64,000 nucleotides of DNA from Pseudomonas sp. 30_B (GTDB lineage: Bacteria > Pseudomonadota > Gammaproteobacteria > Pseudomonadales > Pseudomonadaceae): positions 1-64,000 of the forward strand of contig NZ_JAFGYY010000027.1 of assembly GCF_017491605.1 (NCBI RefSeq), written 5' to 3'. How positions within the stretch are numbered: position 1 is the first letter of the stretch; each line of letters starts with the position of its first letter. Shown here piece after piece: positions 1-8,617 of the stretch. The position numbers were made by a program, and so were the translations under genes. The notes under the pieces are model-generated. The model was not told the DNA's origin. It did no database searches and saw only the letters and a list, made by a program, of their open reading frames with translations.

Positions 1-238
1 GCACACGCCGAAGCGGCGCAGAAACACCTAACCTCAACACGGCGGATAACGCCTGAGGCGTTATTCGTCCTACGAAGAGCAAGAGCATCGCGGACGGAGT
101 CCGCTCCTACGTGGGCGGGAATATCCGGGGTTCCGCCGGTGGGAATGGAGTCATCCGCGATGGATTTCGCGGACAAGGTCCGCTCCTACGAGGGGCCCTG
201 GCCGTCAATTCCGCCGTGGGAATTGACGGCGCAGCCAT
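1..238. repeat. Cluster of short palindromic intergenic repeats downstream of algA
   Basis: No gene is visible here. Positions 41-74 hold a palindrome of the 'GGATAACGCC...GGCGTTAT...CCTACG' type. Positions 87-110 and 168-190 hold two copies of the 'GCGGAC...GTCCGCTCCTAC' type, which is the common REP-like palindrome of Pseudomonas genomes. Positions 202-230 form a further hairpin (CCGTCAATTCC/GGAATTGACGG). Both palindrome families recur elsewhere in this window. No RAYT transposase is present. Confidence 0.75.
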
Positions 239-271
239 AAAAAAGCCCCCGCACCAGTCGGTACGGGGGCA
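239..271 (-). terminator. Rho-independent terminator of the alginate operon
   Basis: Read on the minus strand, the stem GCCCCCG/CGGGGGC (265-271 with 246-252) closes a 12-nt loop and is followed by seven T residues (245-239). It lies 28 bp beyond the algA stop codon and is the natural end of the operon. Confidence 0.85.
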
Positions 272-298
272 TTGGCGCCGATGAGGGAAGCGCCAGAC

Positions 299-1744
299 TC
301 AGCGAGCTACTGCGCGCAGCGGCTCGACGTTCTCGGTGGTGCGCCCGTAGACGTCTTCCAGACGCTCGATGTCGTCTTCGCCCAGGTAGCTGCCCGACTG
401 TACCTCGATGATCTCCAGCGGGATCTTGCCCGGGTTGGCCAGGCGGTGGACCGAGGCGATCGGGATGTAGGTGGACTGGTTCTCGGTGAGCAGGAAGGTG
501 TTGTCGTCACAGGTCACCTGGGCCGTGCCGGATACCACGATCCAGTGCTCGGCGCGGTGGTGGTGCATCTGCAGCGACAGGCGTGCGCCCGGCTTCACGG
601 TGATGTGCTTGACCTGGAAGCGGCCGCCCATGTCCACCGAGTCGTAGGAGCCCCACGGGCGGTAGACCTGGCAGTGGTTCTGGGTTTCGCTGCGGCCGGC
701 GGCGTCGAGCTGGTTGACCACCTTCTTGACGTCCTGCACGCGGTCCTTGTGGGCAATCATCATGGCGTCCTTGGTCTCGACGACCACGATGTCCTCAAGA
801 CCCACCACCGAAACCAGCTTGCCGTTGCCGTGCACCAGGCAGTTGTGGCTGTCGTGGACCACCACGTCGCCCATGGTGACGTTGCCATCGGCGTCCTTCT
901 CGTGGACTTCCCAGATCGACGACCAGCTGCCGACGTCGTTCCAGCCGGCGGCCAGCGGCACTACGCAGGCGCGGCGGGTCTTTTCCATTACGGCGTAGTC
1001 GATGGAGTTGTCCGGGCAGCACTCGAAGGTGGCGGCGTCGATGCTCACCACGTTGCCGTCGTGCTGGCTGCGCTCCAGGGCGAGCAGGCAGGTGTCGTAG
1101 ATGTCGGTGTCGTGCTTCTTCAGTTCTTCCAGGAAGCGGCTGGCGCGGAACAGGAACATGCCGCTGTTCCAGTAGTAGCCGCCTTCCTCGACGAATTGTT
1201 TGGCGCGGGCTTCGTCGGGCTTCTCGATGAAGCGCTCGACCCGGATCACGCCGTCCGGCAGGCCGCGCTCGTCGCCGGACTTGATGTAGCCGTAGCCGGT
1301 TTCCGGGCGATTGGCAGGAACGCCGAAGAGCACCATTTCGCCTTTCTCGGCGGCGTTGGTGGCCAGGGCAAGGGCTCGCTGGAAGGCGCGCTGGTCCTCG
1401 ATCACGTGGTCGGCCGGGAGGATCAGCAGCAGCTCGTCACGGCCTTCGGCGATCAGCTTCATGGCGGCAATCGCCACGGCCGGCGCGGTATTGCGGCCGA
1501 AGGGTTCGAGCAGGATGGCCTGGGTGTTCAGCTGCAGCGCGTCGAGCTGCTCCTGGACGATGAAACGGTGCTCCTGGTTGCTGACCACCACCGGCGCTTC
1601 CATGCCGTCGAAGATCAGGCGCTCCAGCGTCTGCTGGAAAAGGGTGTGCTCGCCGGTGAGGGCGAGGAACTGCTTGGGGTACTGCTTGCGGGAAAGAGGC
1701 CAGAGTCGCGAGCCGCTGCCACCGGAAAGGATTACTGGAATCAT
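299..1744 (-). CDS. algA: AlgA: phosphomannose isomerase / GDP-mannose pyrophosphorylase
   Basis: This is a bifunctional enzyme of 481 aa, the family's normal length. It converts fructose-6-phosphate to mannose-6-phosphate and later joins mannose-1-phosphate to GTP to give GDP-mannose, the cytoplasmic precursor of alginate. The pyrophosphorylase signature LSGGSGSRLWPLSR lies at residues 6-19, with PKQF just after it and FIEKP further on. The C-terminal type II isomerase cupin is seen as QMHHHRAEHW. The ATG at 1744 is chosen over upstream in-frame starts because AGGAGAAA precedes it and the protein begins MIPVILSGG as in the family. It is the last gene of the alginate operon. Confidence 0.97.
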   Translation of the reverse strand: MIPVILSGGSGSRLWPLSRKQYPKQFLALTGEHTLFQQTLERLIFDGMEAPVVVSNQEHRFIVQEQLDALQLNTQAILLEPFGRNTAPAVAIAAMKLIAEGRDELLLILPADHVIEDQRAFQRALALATNAAEKGEMVLFGVPANRPETGYGYIKSGDERGLPDGVIRVERFIEKPDEARAKQFVEEGGYYWNSGMFLFRASRFLEELKKHDTDIYDTCLLALERSQHDGNVVSIDAATFECCPDNSIDYAVMEKTRRACVVPLAAGWNDVGSWSSIWEVHEKDADGNVTMGDVVVHDSHNCLVHGNGKLVSVVGLEDIVVVETKDAMMIAHKDRVQDVKKVVNQLDAAGRSETQNHCQVYRPWGSYDSVDMGGRFQVKHITVKPGARLSLQMHHHRAEHWIVVSGTAQVTCDDNTFLLTENQSTYIPIASVHRLANPGKIPLEIIEVQSGSYLGEDDIERLEDVYGRTTENVEPLRAVAR

Positions 1745-2031
1745 GGGGTTTCTCCTAAAGCGTTCGTGCGTACTGTTTGCCGCGCCACACCATGTGACCC
1801 GACGTGCCTTGTGGGTGACCTCTCCTGTGCATGCCGTCGTTGCGGCGCACTGATTCTTCTGCCGGTGCGATGCCGGTCTTGTTGTTCTGGAAGGGCAGGG
1901 GCGCCATGGGAGCGCCCTCACCCCGAGGCTCGCCCCGGAGGGCGAGCAGGCAGTTCGTGCCGGCGGGAGACGCGCAGTCTCGTCCGCACTCCGGGTGGGA
2001 GCGGTTGGGGAACGGCCGCCGGCTCATGGGA

Positions 2032-2682
2032 TCAGTCCACTTTCACGGGGCGCTTGACCCATACCGGGTTGAGCTTGCCGCCCTCGCCGGTGACGTAGAG
2101 GCAGACCACTTCGCCGCGCTCGAGGGTGACGGGCTTGAGGTCGCTGACCTTCTTCGCACCGTCGTACAGCGCCAGGTTCACTTTCACCGGGTTGATCTCG
2201 CGGTCGCCGTGGCTTTGCGGGGCGACGTTGGCGACCACGTCGGTCTTGCCGTCGGCGGTTTTCAGGGTCAGGGCCTGGCCGCTCAGGTTCTGCACGCGGA
2301 CCAGGGCTTTCTGCTTGTTCTTGAACGGCGGCTCGGGCACCAGGCGCGGCTGGCCGCCGGGCTGGCTGACGAGGGTGTAGTAGGCGTCCGGATCGAGTTT
2401 CACCGGCAGGTTCTGGCTACCGACCTTGGCGGTGTAGCTGCCCGCCGGGAGGAATTTGAAGTCGCTGGAGCCCAGCGGCGAGACGTCGTTCAGGGTGGCG
2501 TTGCCGACCGCGACGTTCAGCTCGGAGCTGCCGGCGTTGTAGGCCCGCACGAAGGCCGAGCCCTTGGGCGCCTGTGGCCCGTAGAGCGCGCCTTCACCGC
2601 CGGCGAAGGCGCCGAAGGATGCGGTGCCCAGGGCGAGTGCCAGTGCGGACGACTTCAGGATGCGAATGGTCAGTCGGTTCAT
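2032..2682 (-). CDS. algF: AlgF: periplasmic alginate acetylation adaptor
   Basis: This 216-aa secreted protein is required for O-acetylation of alginate together with AlgI, AlgJ and AlgX. It has no known catalytic residues and is thought to bridge the acetylation proteins. The first ~28 residues form a signal peptide ending near FGAFA. The ATG at 2682 is preceded by ACGGAGGT and begins MNRLTIRILKSSALALAL. The open frame upstream of it has no signal peptide and is ignored. It sits between algJ and algA, as in P. aeruginosa. Confidence 0.95.
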   Translation of the reverse strand: MNRLTIRILKSSALALALGTASFGAFAGGEGALYGPQAPKGSAFVRAYNAGSSELNVAVGNATLNDVSPLGSSDFKFLPAGSYTAKVGSQNLPVKLDPDAYYTLVSQPGGQPRLVPEPPFKNKQKALVRVQNLSGQALTLKTADGKTDVVANVAPQSHGDREINPVKVNLALYDGAKKVSDLKPVTLERGEVVCLYVTGEGGKLNPVWVKRPVKVD

Positions 2683-2881
2683 GGGGTGTACCTCCGTCTT
2701 TCTCTCTTGTGGGCATGGGTGATGCCCTGTCGCGGCGCTACGCAATGAATCAATGGCTGCCTGCGCTTGCTCATGCTGCGTTGGCTGCAGGCTCGAAATG
2801 CTCATTTGCAGATGCAAACTGCGCTTTCTCGCCTGCAGCCGCCTTGCCTGAGCGGCGCTCGGCTAGCCCTTGATCCACTGC

Positions 2882-4087
2882 TCAGTGCGCCGTTGGGTTG
2901 CCTGCCTGGTTGGTGGCGGCCAGGCGTTCGTCTCGGTTGCCTTCCGCGCGCAGCTGCGCCACCCAGTCCGGGTTGAACTGGCTGAGGTCGCTGTGCATCG
3001 GCAGGTAGCGTTCGGGGAATTCCCAGACCAGCAGTTGCGCCGGCTTCTGCTTGAAGCCTTCGTCCTGCAGGAGTTCGAGCATCGGCTCCAGGGGGCCTTT
3101 GCCTTCTTTGGCGTAGTTGATGACATCCGCCGACAGCGCCTGCTTCAGGGCGCCGGCGAAGTTCCAGCGCGGGTTGGCGCTGTAGCTGGTGCCGACCAGG
3201 GCGACCTGCGGTTGGGCGCTGTCGCCGAACAGGTCATCGCCGCCGCTGTTGTCCGCGCCGGTCGCGGCCTCCGCGGCCGGGTGGGTCTGGCGCTGCTGGA
3301 GCTGGTCTTCGGGGGGCAGCAGTTTGGTGAACAGCGGGTCCAGCGGCAGGAAGGTGAGCAGGTCGCCCTTGTGCGGGCCGCTCTTGCCGGCTTCGGTGAT
3401 GAAGGTCTGGGTTGGCAGATCGGCGCCCTGGCCGGCACGGATGCTTTCGCCCAGGCGCTGGGCCACGGCTTCGGCGCCCAGCGGGGTCCAGTGGGTGTCG
3501 GTGCGCAGGAAGACCTGGCCGTTGTCCTTGGCTTTTTCCATGGATTCCAACAGCTCCGGCGCGGCCATGCCGGCCTGGCGGGCGCGTTGCAGGAAGTCCT
3601 GGTAGAGCGAGGCGTGCAGCGCTGCCGGCTGTTCCTTGCCCAGGTACTCGGGATAGAGGCGGGTCTTGGCCGGGATGATCGCCAGCACCAGCTTCACGCC
3701 ACGGCGCTCCAGCTCCTGCTGCACGCCGCGAATGAGCGCCCAGTTGTCGTCCAGTTGCTGCTGGGAGGGGGCGGGCTTGAACTCCTCGTCGGTGAACAGC
3801 CAGCCGTCCTTGCCGAGCACGACGCCCGGGCGGCCTTCCTCGAAGACGGTGTAGTCCAGCGCGGCCCAGAGGTTGGTGCCCAGACGCTTGATCGGGAATT
3901 GTTCGTCATAGTGGCCTTCGAAGGCGTGGGCCAGCTTGCCGTTGAGCACGGTAGTGCCCTCGGCGGCGGAGAAGCTGGGGAAGGCCTTCAGCGACAGGCC
4001 GGCCAGGCCCAGCAGCATCCCGCCGAACACGGCGATGTAGGTGTACTGCAGGGGCTTGCTGATGTGCGTGTGTGTAGTCGGTTGCAT
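2882..4087 (-). CDS. algJ: AlgJ: SGNH-like alginate O-acetylation protein
   Basis: A periplasmic, membrane-anchored SGNH-hydrolase-like protein of 401 aa that takes part in moving acetyl groups toward AlgX. An N-terminal transmembrane/signal-anchor segment lies at about residues 15-35 (YIAVFGGMLLGLAGLSL). The catalytic-type motifs are visible: DTHWTPLGA (Asp and His) and GTSYSANPRWNF (Ser). AlgX in this window has the same two motifs, so the pair are paralogues. The start lies 13 bp after the algI stop, which suggests tight coupling. The 200-bp gap to algF holds nothing recognisable. Confidence 0.95.
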   Translation of the reverse strand: MQPTTHTHISKPLQYTYIAVFGGMLLGLAGLSLKAFPSFSAAEGTTVLNGKLAHAFEGHYDEQFPIKRLGTNLWAALDYTVFEEGRPGVVLGKDGWLFTDEEFKPAPSQQQLDDNWALIRGVQQELERRGVKLVLAIIPAKTRLYPEYLGKEQPAALHASLYQDFLQRARQAGMAAPELLESMEKAKDNGQVFLRTDTHWTPLGAEAVAQRLGESIRAGQGADLPTQTFITEAGKSGPHKGDLLTFLPLDPLFTKLLPPEDQLQQRQTHPAAEAATGADNSGGDDLFGDSAQPQVALVGTSYSANPRWNFAGALKQALSADVINYAKEGKGPLEPMLELLQDEGFKQKPAQLLVWEFPERYLPMHSDLSQFNPDWVAQLRAEGNRDERLAATNQAGNPTAH

Positions 4088-4100
4088 GATCCGGCCTCGC

Positions 4101-5615
4101 TCAGAACTGGAAGTAGAGGAACGGCGAGTAGCTCTGCGCCGAGAGCTTGAGCACCGAGGCGGCGAACAGCAGGAGCAGGGCGACGCGGGTCGCCAACACC
4201 GGCAGCTGGGTCATCACGCTCGCCGGGTAGGCCGCCGCAGCGCTGGACGAGTAGGTGATGGCCGGGCCACCGGTGCCGATCTGTTCGGTCTTCGCCGCGG
4301 CCTTGGGCGCTTTGTCCTGCATGGGCTGCTGGTGGAACTGGCGGATGCCGAAGAAGGCCAGGACGATGTAGGCGATCACCAGGGTGCCGACCTGCAGGCC
4401 GGTGAGGCTGGCGCGGTTGAGTTCGGAGAGCTGCCAGTTGCCGAAGCTGAACATGGCTTCGTACATGCGCCAGGCCACGTGCAGGTTCTCGGCGCGGAAG
4501 ATGACCCAGCCGACGATCACCAGCAGGAAGGTGAACACCCACTTCACCGGGTTGAGCACGTGGGGCGCGGCGTTCACGCCCAGGGCACGCTCGATGGCCA
4601 GCCACACGCCGTGCCAGGCGCCCCAGATGATGTAGGTGACGTTGGCGCCGTGCCACAGGCCGCCCAGCAGCATGGTGAGGATCAGGTTGCGGTAGGTCTG
4701 GAAGGTGGTGCCGCGGTTACCGCCCAGGCTGATGTACAGGTAGTCGCGCAGCCAGGTGGACAGGCTGATGTGCCAGCGACGCCAGAACTCGGTGATGGAC
4801 TGGCTGATGTAGGGCTGGTTGAAGTTCTCCATGAAGCGGAAGCCCATCATCAGGCCCAGGCCGATGGCCATGTCGCTATAGCCGGAGAAGTCGAAGTACA
4901 GCTGCGCGGTGTAGGCCATGGCGCCGAGCCAGGCGTCGCCCGTGGTTGGGGCCTGCAGGGCGAAGCAGTGGTCGGCCACGGCCGCCAGGGTGTCGGCGAT
5001 GAACACCTTCTTGACGAAGCCCTGCATGAAGCGGGTGCAGCCTTCGGCGAACTTGTCGACGGTGTGGGTGCGGTGGTTGAACTGGTCGACCAGGTCCTTG
5101 AAGCGCAGCACGGGGCCGGCGATCAGGTGCGGGAAGATCGCCACGAAGGCCGCGAAGTCGATCAGGTTGTGCGTCGCCGGGGTGTCGCCGCGGTACACGT
5201 CGATGATGTAGCTGATCGATTCGAAGGTGTAGAAGCTGATGCCGATGGGCAGCAGGATGTGGGTCAGGACGAAGGGCTGCATGCCCATCGAGGTGATGAT
5301 CTGGTTGAGGCTGTCGACGCCGAAGTTGGCGTACTTGAAGTAGCCGAGCACGCAGAGGTCGACCACCACGCCGAGGATCAGCCAGCGCTGCGCGGCCTTG
5401 GTGCGTACGCCGGCCGCACCGATGCGCAGGCCGATCCAGTAGTTGAACAGCGTCACGCCGGCGAACAGGGCCAGGAAGTCGACACGCCACCATGCGTAGA
5501 AGACGTAGCTGGCTACCAGCAACAGGAGGTTGCGGTAGCGGTTCCCGCTCAGGTAGTACAGGCCGAGGAACATCGGCAGGAACAGGAACAGGAACACGTT
5601 GGAAGAAAAGACCAT
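4101..5615 (-). CDS. algI: AlgI: MBOAT-family alginate O-acetyltransferase
   Basis: This 504-aa polytopic inner-membrane protein of the MBOAT family is thought to pass acetyl groups across the membrane to AlgJ/AlgX. The hallmark MBOAT histidine is in LLGGLWHGANVTYIIWG. Many hydrophobic segments are visible from the N-terminus (VFLFLFLPMFLGLYYL) to the C-terminus. It starts with ATG preceded by a weak GAGAGA ribosome site. It is separated from algL by a 421-bp repeat-containing gap, unlike the close spacing elsewhere in the operon, so it may need its own promoter. Confidence 0.96.
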   Translation of the reverse strand: MVFSSNVFLFLFLPMFLGLYYLSGNRYRNLLLLVASYVFYAWWRVDFLALFAGVTLFNYWIGLRIGAAGVRTKAAQRWLILGVVVDLCVLGYFKYANFGVDSLNQIITSMGMQPFVLTHILLPIGISFYTFESISYIIDVYRGDTPATHNLIDFAAFVAIFPHLIAGPVLRFKDLVDQFNHRTHTVDKFAEGCTRFMQGFVKKVFIADTLAAVADHCFALQAPTTGDAWLGAMAYTAQLYFDFSGYSDMAIGLGLMMGFRFMENFNQPYISQSITEFWRRWHISLSTWLRDYLYISLGGNRGTTFQTYRNLILTMLLGGLWHGANVTYIIWGAWHGVWLAIERALGVNAAPHVLNPVKWVFTFLLVIVGWVIFRAENLHVAWRMYEAMFSFGNWQLSELNRASLTGLQVGTLVIAYIVLAFFGIRQFHQQPMQDKAPKAAAKTEQIGTGGPAITYSSSAAAAYPASVMTQLPVLATRVALLLLFAASVLKLSAQSYSPFLYFQF

Positions 5616-6036
5616 TCCGCGTCTCTCTCTGGAGCTTCAAACCTAAGGTCGCTCCAGCCTTTCCGGCATCTTTCGATGCCCAGAGGAAAGGCCGGGACAA
5701 CCCGCCATTCCTCCCCTGGTATTGCTTAATCTGTTGCGCCCGCCCGCGTCTTTGTCGCGTGGGTCGGGTGGTGCTGTTGTTGCTTCGGAGCAGGGGCTTG
5801 CCCTAACCCCAGCCCTCGGCTTTGGCATCCTGCGTCGCCCTACCTCCTGCATCCATGCAGTCGTCTCCCGGAGGGAGAGGGGGCCGTCCGGAGTTGCCGG
5901 TTGGCCCGGTGTTTCGCTTGATGCCGCTCAGTCCCCTCTCCCTTTGGGAGAGGGTTAGGGTGAGGGGCTCTCAGGCCTTCTCGCTTGCCAGGTCGAACCT
6001 CTCGTCGTCACGGAGAGGCCGGGGTGGGTCGCTGCT
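5616..6036. repeat. 421-bp algL-algI spacer containing Pseudomonas palindromic repeats
   Basis: No gene is seen. Positions 5934-5954 form a perfect 9-bp stem (CCCTCTCCC, loop TTT, GGGAGAGGG), followed by TTAGGGTGAGGGG, a motif common in Pseudomonas intergenic DNA. Related sequence occurs at about 5785-5820 and 5868-5890. The spacer interrupts an otherwise compact operon on the transcribed minus strand. Confidence 0.7.
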
Positions 6037-7167
6037 TCAGCTCCCCGCCCCCTGTCGGTTGAAAACCTTGGTCACCTCGCCACCCAGGCGGAAGCTGTTG
6101 AAGGGTTCCATCTTCTTCTTCCAGTCCTGGGTCTTGGGCGCGCAGCTGTAGAGCGCGCAGTAGGGTTCCAGCCAGGCGAACTTGCTGTTCTCCTTGAGAT
6201 CGTCCATGTCCTGGTCCTTGCCGGTCTTCTCGTCGAAGTCGTTCTGGTCGTCCACGCCTTGCATCACGCGGTTGGCCAGGCGCTGCAGGGCGCCGTTGTT
6301 TTCCTGGCGCAGGTCGACGCCGTTCACCTGGGCGAAGGCGGCGATCATGGTCAGCGGCGGCAGCGAGTAGTTGTGGTAGGACAGCGCGCGCTGGTTGCGC
6401 TTGAGTTCGTTGGGCAGGTAGCCGTCGTTGTCCACCTGGTTGGCGGCGACCTTGAACTCCTGCACGGACCAGTCGAACAGGTCGCGGCGGTTAGTCACCA
6501 CGGCGGTGGACATCACCGACCAGGCGGCCCAGTAGGAGTGGTTGTTGATCTTCTTCAGCGGCAGGTCGCTCCAGTCGCGTACCACCTGGCTGCCCAGGGT
6601 GCTGAACCAGCTCTCGATGGTCTTCGACTGCTCGGCATAGGCCGACAGCGGACGGCTGCTGGAGAACTTCAGGCGCATGTAGGACGACGACAGGCTGCCA
6701 AGGGCCCATTTGCGCATGGACTTGCCGGTGTGGTTGAAGTCGGTGCTCTCCAGCGCGCCGGCCTGGGCCCAGGCTTCCAGCCAGTTCATCGCGCAGTCCA
6801 GGTCACCCTTGTTGCCGCTGCGCATGTACTGGGTGATCAGCTTGGCGGTGCCGCGCTCCATCTCGGTGATGTCCTTGATCTGCGAGCGGAACTCTTTTTC
6901 CGCGTCGGCATTGAGCGTCGAGCGCGACGAGTCCGAGCCCTTGTACTTGCTGGTGAACTGCAGGCTGCCGGTGTAGGGCGTGGGGATCGCCGGACAGCTG
7001 TCCGAGTCCTTCTTGCTGCCTTTTTCACCGACGGCGGAGAAGTAACCCGGTGGCGGCACCAGGTCGGCGGCGCGAGTGGCCTGGCCGCCGAACAGCGCGC
7101 CGACCACGGCGATGGTCAGGCCGATTCGGGCAACCACGGGGGTCTTGATCTTGCGTAGGCTGGGCAT
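6037..7167 (-). CDS. algL: AlgL: periplasmic alginate lyase
   Basis: A polysaccharide lyase of family 5 (A1-III type), 376 aa, which degrades mannuronate-rich alginate in the periplasm and clears polymer that fails to be exported. A signal peptide runs to about residue 34 (ALFGGQATRA-A). The family motif NNHSYWA carries the catalytic histidine, and YHNYSLPPL lies further on. It begins 18 bp after algX. In P. aeruginosa the protein is of similar size and lies in the same place. Downstream is the unusual 421-bp gap before algI. Confidence 0.96.
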   Translation of the reverse strand: MPSLRKIKTPVVARIGLTIAVVGALFGGQATRAADLVPPPGYFSAVGEKGSKKDSDSCPAIPTPYTGSLQFTSKYKGSDSSRSTLNADAEKEFRSQIKDITEMERGTAKLITQYMRSGNKGDLDCAMNWLEAWAQAGALESTDFNHTGKSMRKWALGSLSSSYMRLKFSSSRPLSAYAEQSKTIESWFSTLGSQVVRDWSDLPLKKINNHSYWAAWSVMSTAVVTNRRDLFDWSVQEFKVAANQVDNDGYLPNELKRNQRALSYHNYSLPPLTMIAAFAQVNGVDLRQENNGALQRLANRVMQGVDDQNDFDEKTGKDQDMDDLKENSKFAWLEPYCALYSCAPKTQDWKKKMEPFNSFRLGGEVTKVFNRQGAGS

Positions 7168-7185
7168 GGCTTTCGTCCCCGCTCT

Positions 7186-8604
7186 CTAGTTGGCGGCCAT
7201 ATCGGCCGACTTGGCTTTGGGGGTCTGACAGAGCTTGGCCTCGACCTCCAGGCCCGCCGGCATGTCTTCCGGCGCCTCGATTTCCAGGGAGAGGAACTGC
7301 TGGTTCGACCAGTCTTCGTCGTTGCGCAGCTCGAAGACGTAGCGGCCGCCGGTATCCACGGCCTTGGACTGTTCGATCTTGAGCTGTTCGCGACGACCGT
7401 TCATGTACCAGATGGTGTTCTTGAGTTCGTGCACGCCGGGGTCGGAGTAGGTGACGTCGGCGGTGTAGCTGCCCGAGCGGATCGGCGCTGCGCCACTGTT
7501 GACCAGTACCTCGTTGCTGCCCGGATGCAACTTGACCTTGCGGGTCAGCGCCGGCTTGCCGTCGGCGCAGCCGTTGTCCACCAGCGGCATGGCCTGGCGG
7601 TAGAAACTCTTCTGCGCCATGTCGTAGTGGGTGGCGAATTCCCAGATGAGGATCTTCGGCGGCTTGTCGTGGAATTCCTTGCTGGTCATGTAGGCCAGCA
7701 ACGAGCTGTCGAAGCCGCCACCGGAGACGGCGTTGTTGAGGATGTCGACCTTGGCGTACTCCTCCAGGAAGCCGGCGAAGTTGTAGGCCGGGCCGCTGTT
7801 GGAGGTGCCGACCAGCGCGACCTGGGCGTTGCCGCCTTCGCCGAACAGGTCGCCGCCGCCCGAATCGCCCACCGGCTCGGTCTCGAAGCGGTCGACGTAC
7901 TGCGGTGCATAGCCGCTGCCGCACAGCTGGGCGGCGGCCTTGTGGAAGGTGCCGAGCTTGGACAGCAGGCCCACGCGCTTGCTTTCGAAGTCCTTCTTCG
8001 GCACGTCCTTGTACGACGGGATTTCCTTCAGGGTCTCGGCCACGATCTTCGCGCTGCGCATCGCGCCGTACGGGGTCCAGTGGTGGTCGCCCTTGAAGTA
8101 GTAGGGGTGCTCTTCCTTCTCGTCGAACAGCGGGGAGAAGTCCGGGGTGTAGATGCCGGCCTTGCGGAACTGCTCGATGGTCGCCAGGTAGTTCCGCTTG
8201 GCCAGTTCATAGTTGAAGCTGGCCTTTTCCTGCGGGTTGAGCTTCTCGCGGTTCACCAGGCCACGGGTGGGCTGGTAGACGACGACCAGGTCGATGCCCT
8301 TGCGCTTGAGTTCGTCGCGCAGCTGCTTGAGCTCGCGCCAGCCCTCGGCGCTGGTGCCGAAGTCGGTGCGCAGGTCGTAGGTGGTACGGAACAGCCAGTC
8401 TTCCTGGGCCGGCACCAGGTGGGTGAAGAAGCCCAGGTACTTGGTGTTGTAGGCCGCGTCGTTGGCCGCGTTCGGGCACAGGGCCGGGGTCGGCTGGGCA
8501 GTGTAGGTCGGCGCCGAAGCGTCGGCGGCCAGGGCCTGCTGGGCGAGCAGCAGGCTGGCGGTGAGGCCCGACAGGCGCAGCAGGTTGGAAGTCATACGTT
8601 TCAT
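7186..8604 (-). CDS. algX: AlgX: terminal alginate O-acetyltransferase
   Basis: This 472-aa periplasmic protein has an N-terminal SGNH-like domain and a C-terminal carbohydrate-binding module. It transfers acetyl groups to mannuronate. A signal peptide ends near LLAQQALA-A (about residue 26). Catalytic motifs are DHHWTPYGAM (Asp/His) and VALVGTSNSG (Ser). The start at MKRMTSN lies 13 bp after the algG stop; an alternative ATG three codons in (8595) cannot be excluded. Length and position match the P. aeruginosa protein. Confidence 0.96.
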   Translation of the reverse strand: MKRMTSNLLRLSGLTASLLLAQQALAADASAPTYTAQPTPALCPNAANDAAYNTKYLGFFTHLVPAQEDWLFRTTYDLRTDFGTSAEGWRELKQLRDELKRKGIDLVVVYQPTRGLVNREKLNPQEKASFNYELAKRNYLATIEQFRKAGIYTPDFSPLFDEKEEHPYYFKGDHHWTPYGAMRSAKIVAETLKEIPSYKDVPKKDFESKRVGLLSKLGTFHKAAAQLCGSGYAPQYVDRFETEPVGDSGGGDLFGEGGNAQVALVGTSNSGPAYNFAGFLEEYAKVDILNNAVSGGGFDSSLLAYMTSKEFHDKPPKILIWEFATHYDMAQKSFYRQAMPLVDNGCADGKPALTRKVKLHPGSNEVLVNSGAAPIRSGSYTADVTYSDPGVHELKNTIWYMNGRREQLKIEQSKAVDTGGRYVFELRNDEDWSNQQFLSLEIEAPEDMPAGLEVEAKLCQTPKAKSADMAAN

Positions 8605-8617
8605 GGTCGGTCGGTCC

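Noticed and set aside
272..2098. 608-codon plus-strand frame opposite algA
   Set aside because: Shadow of algA, which has complete catalytic motifs, a ribosome site and a terminator on the minus strand.
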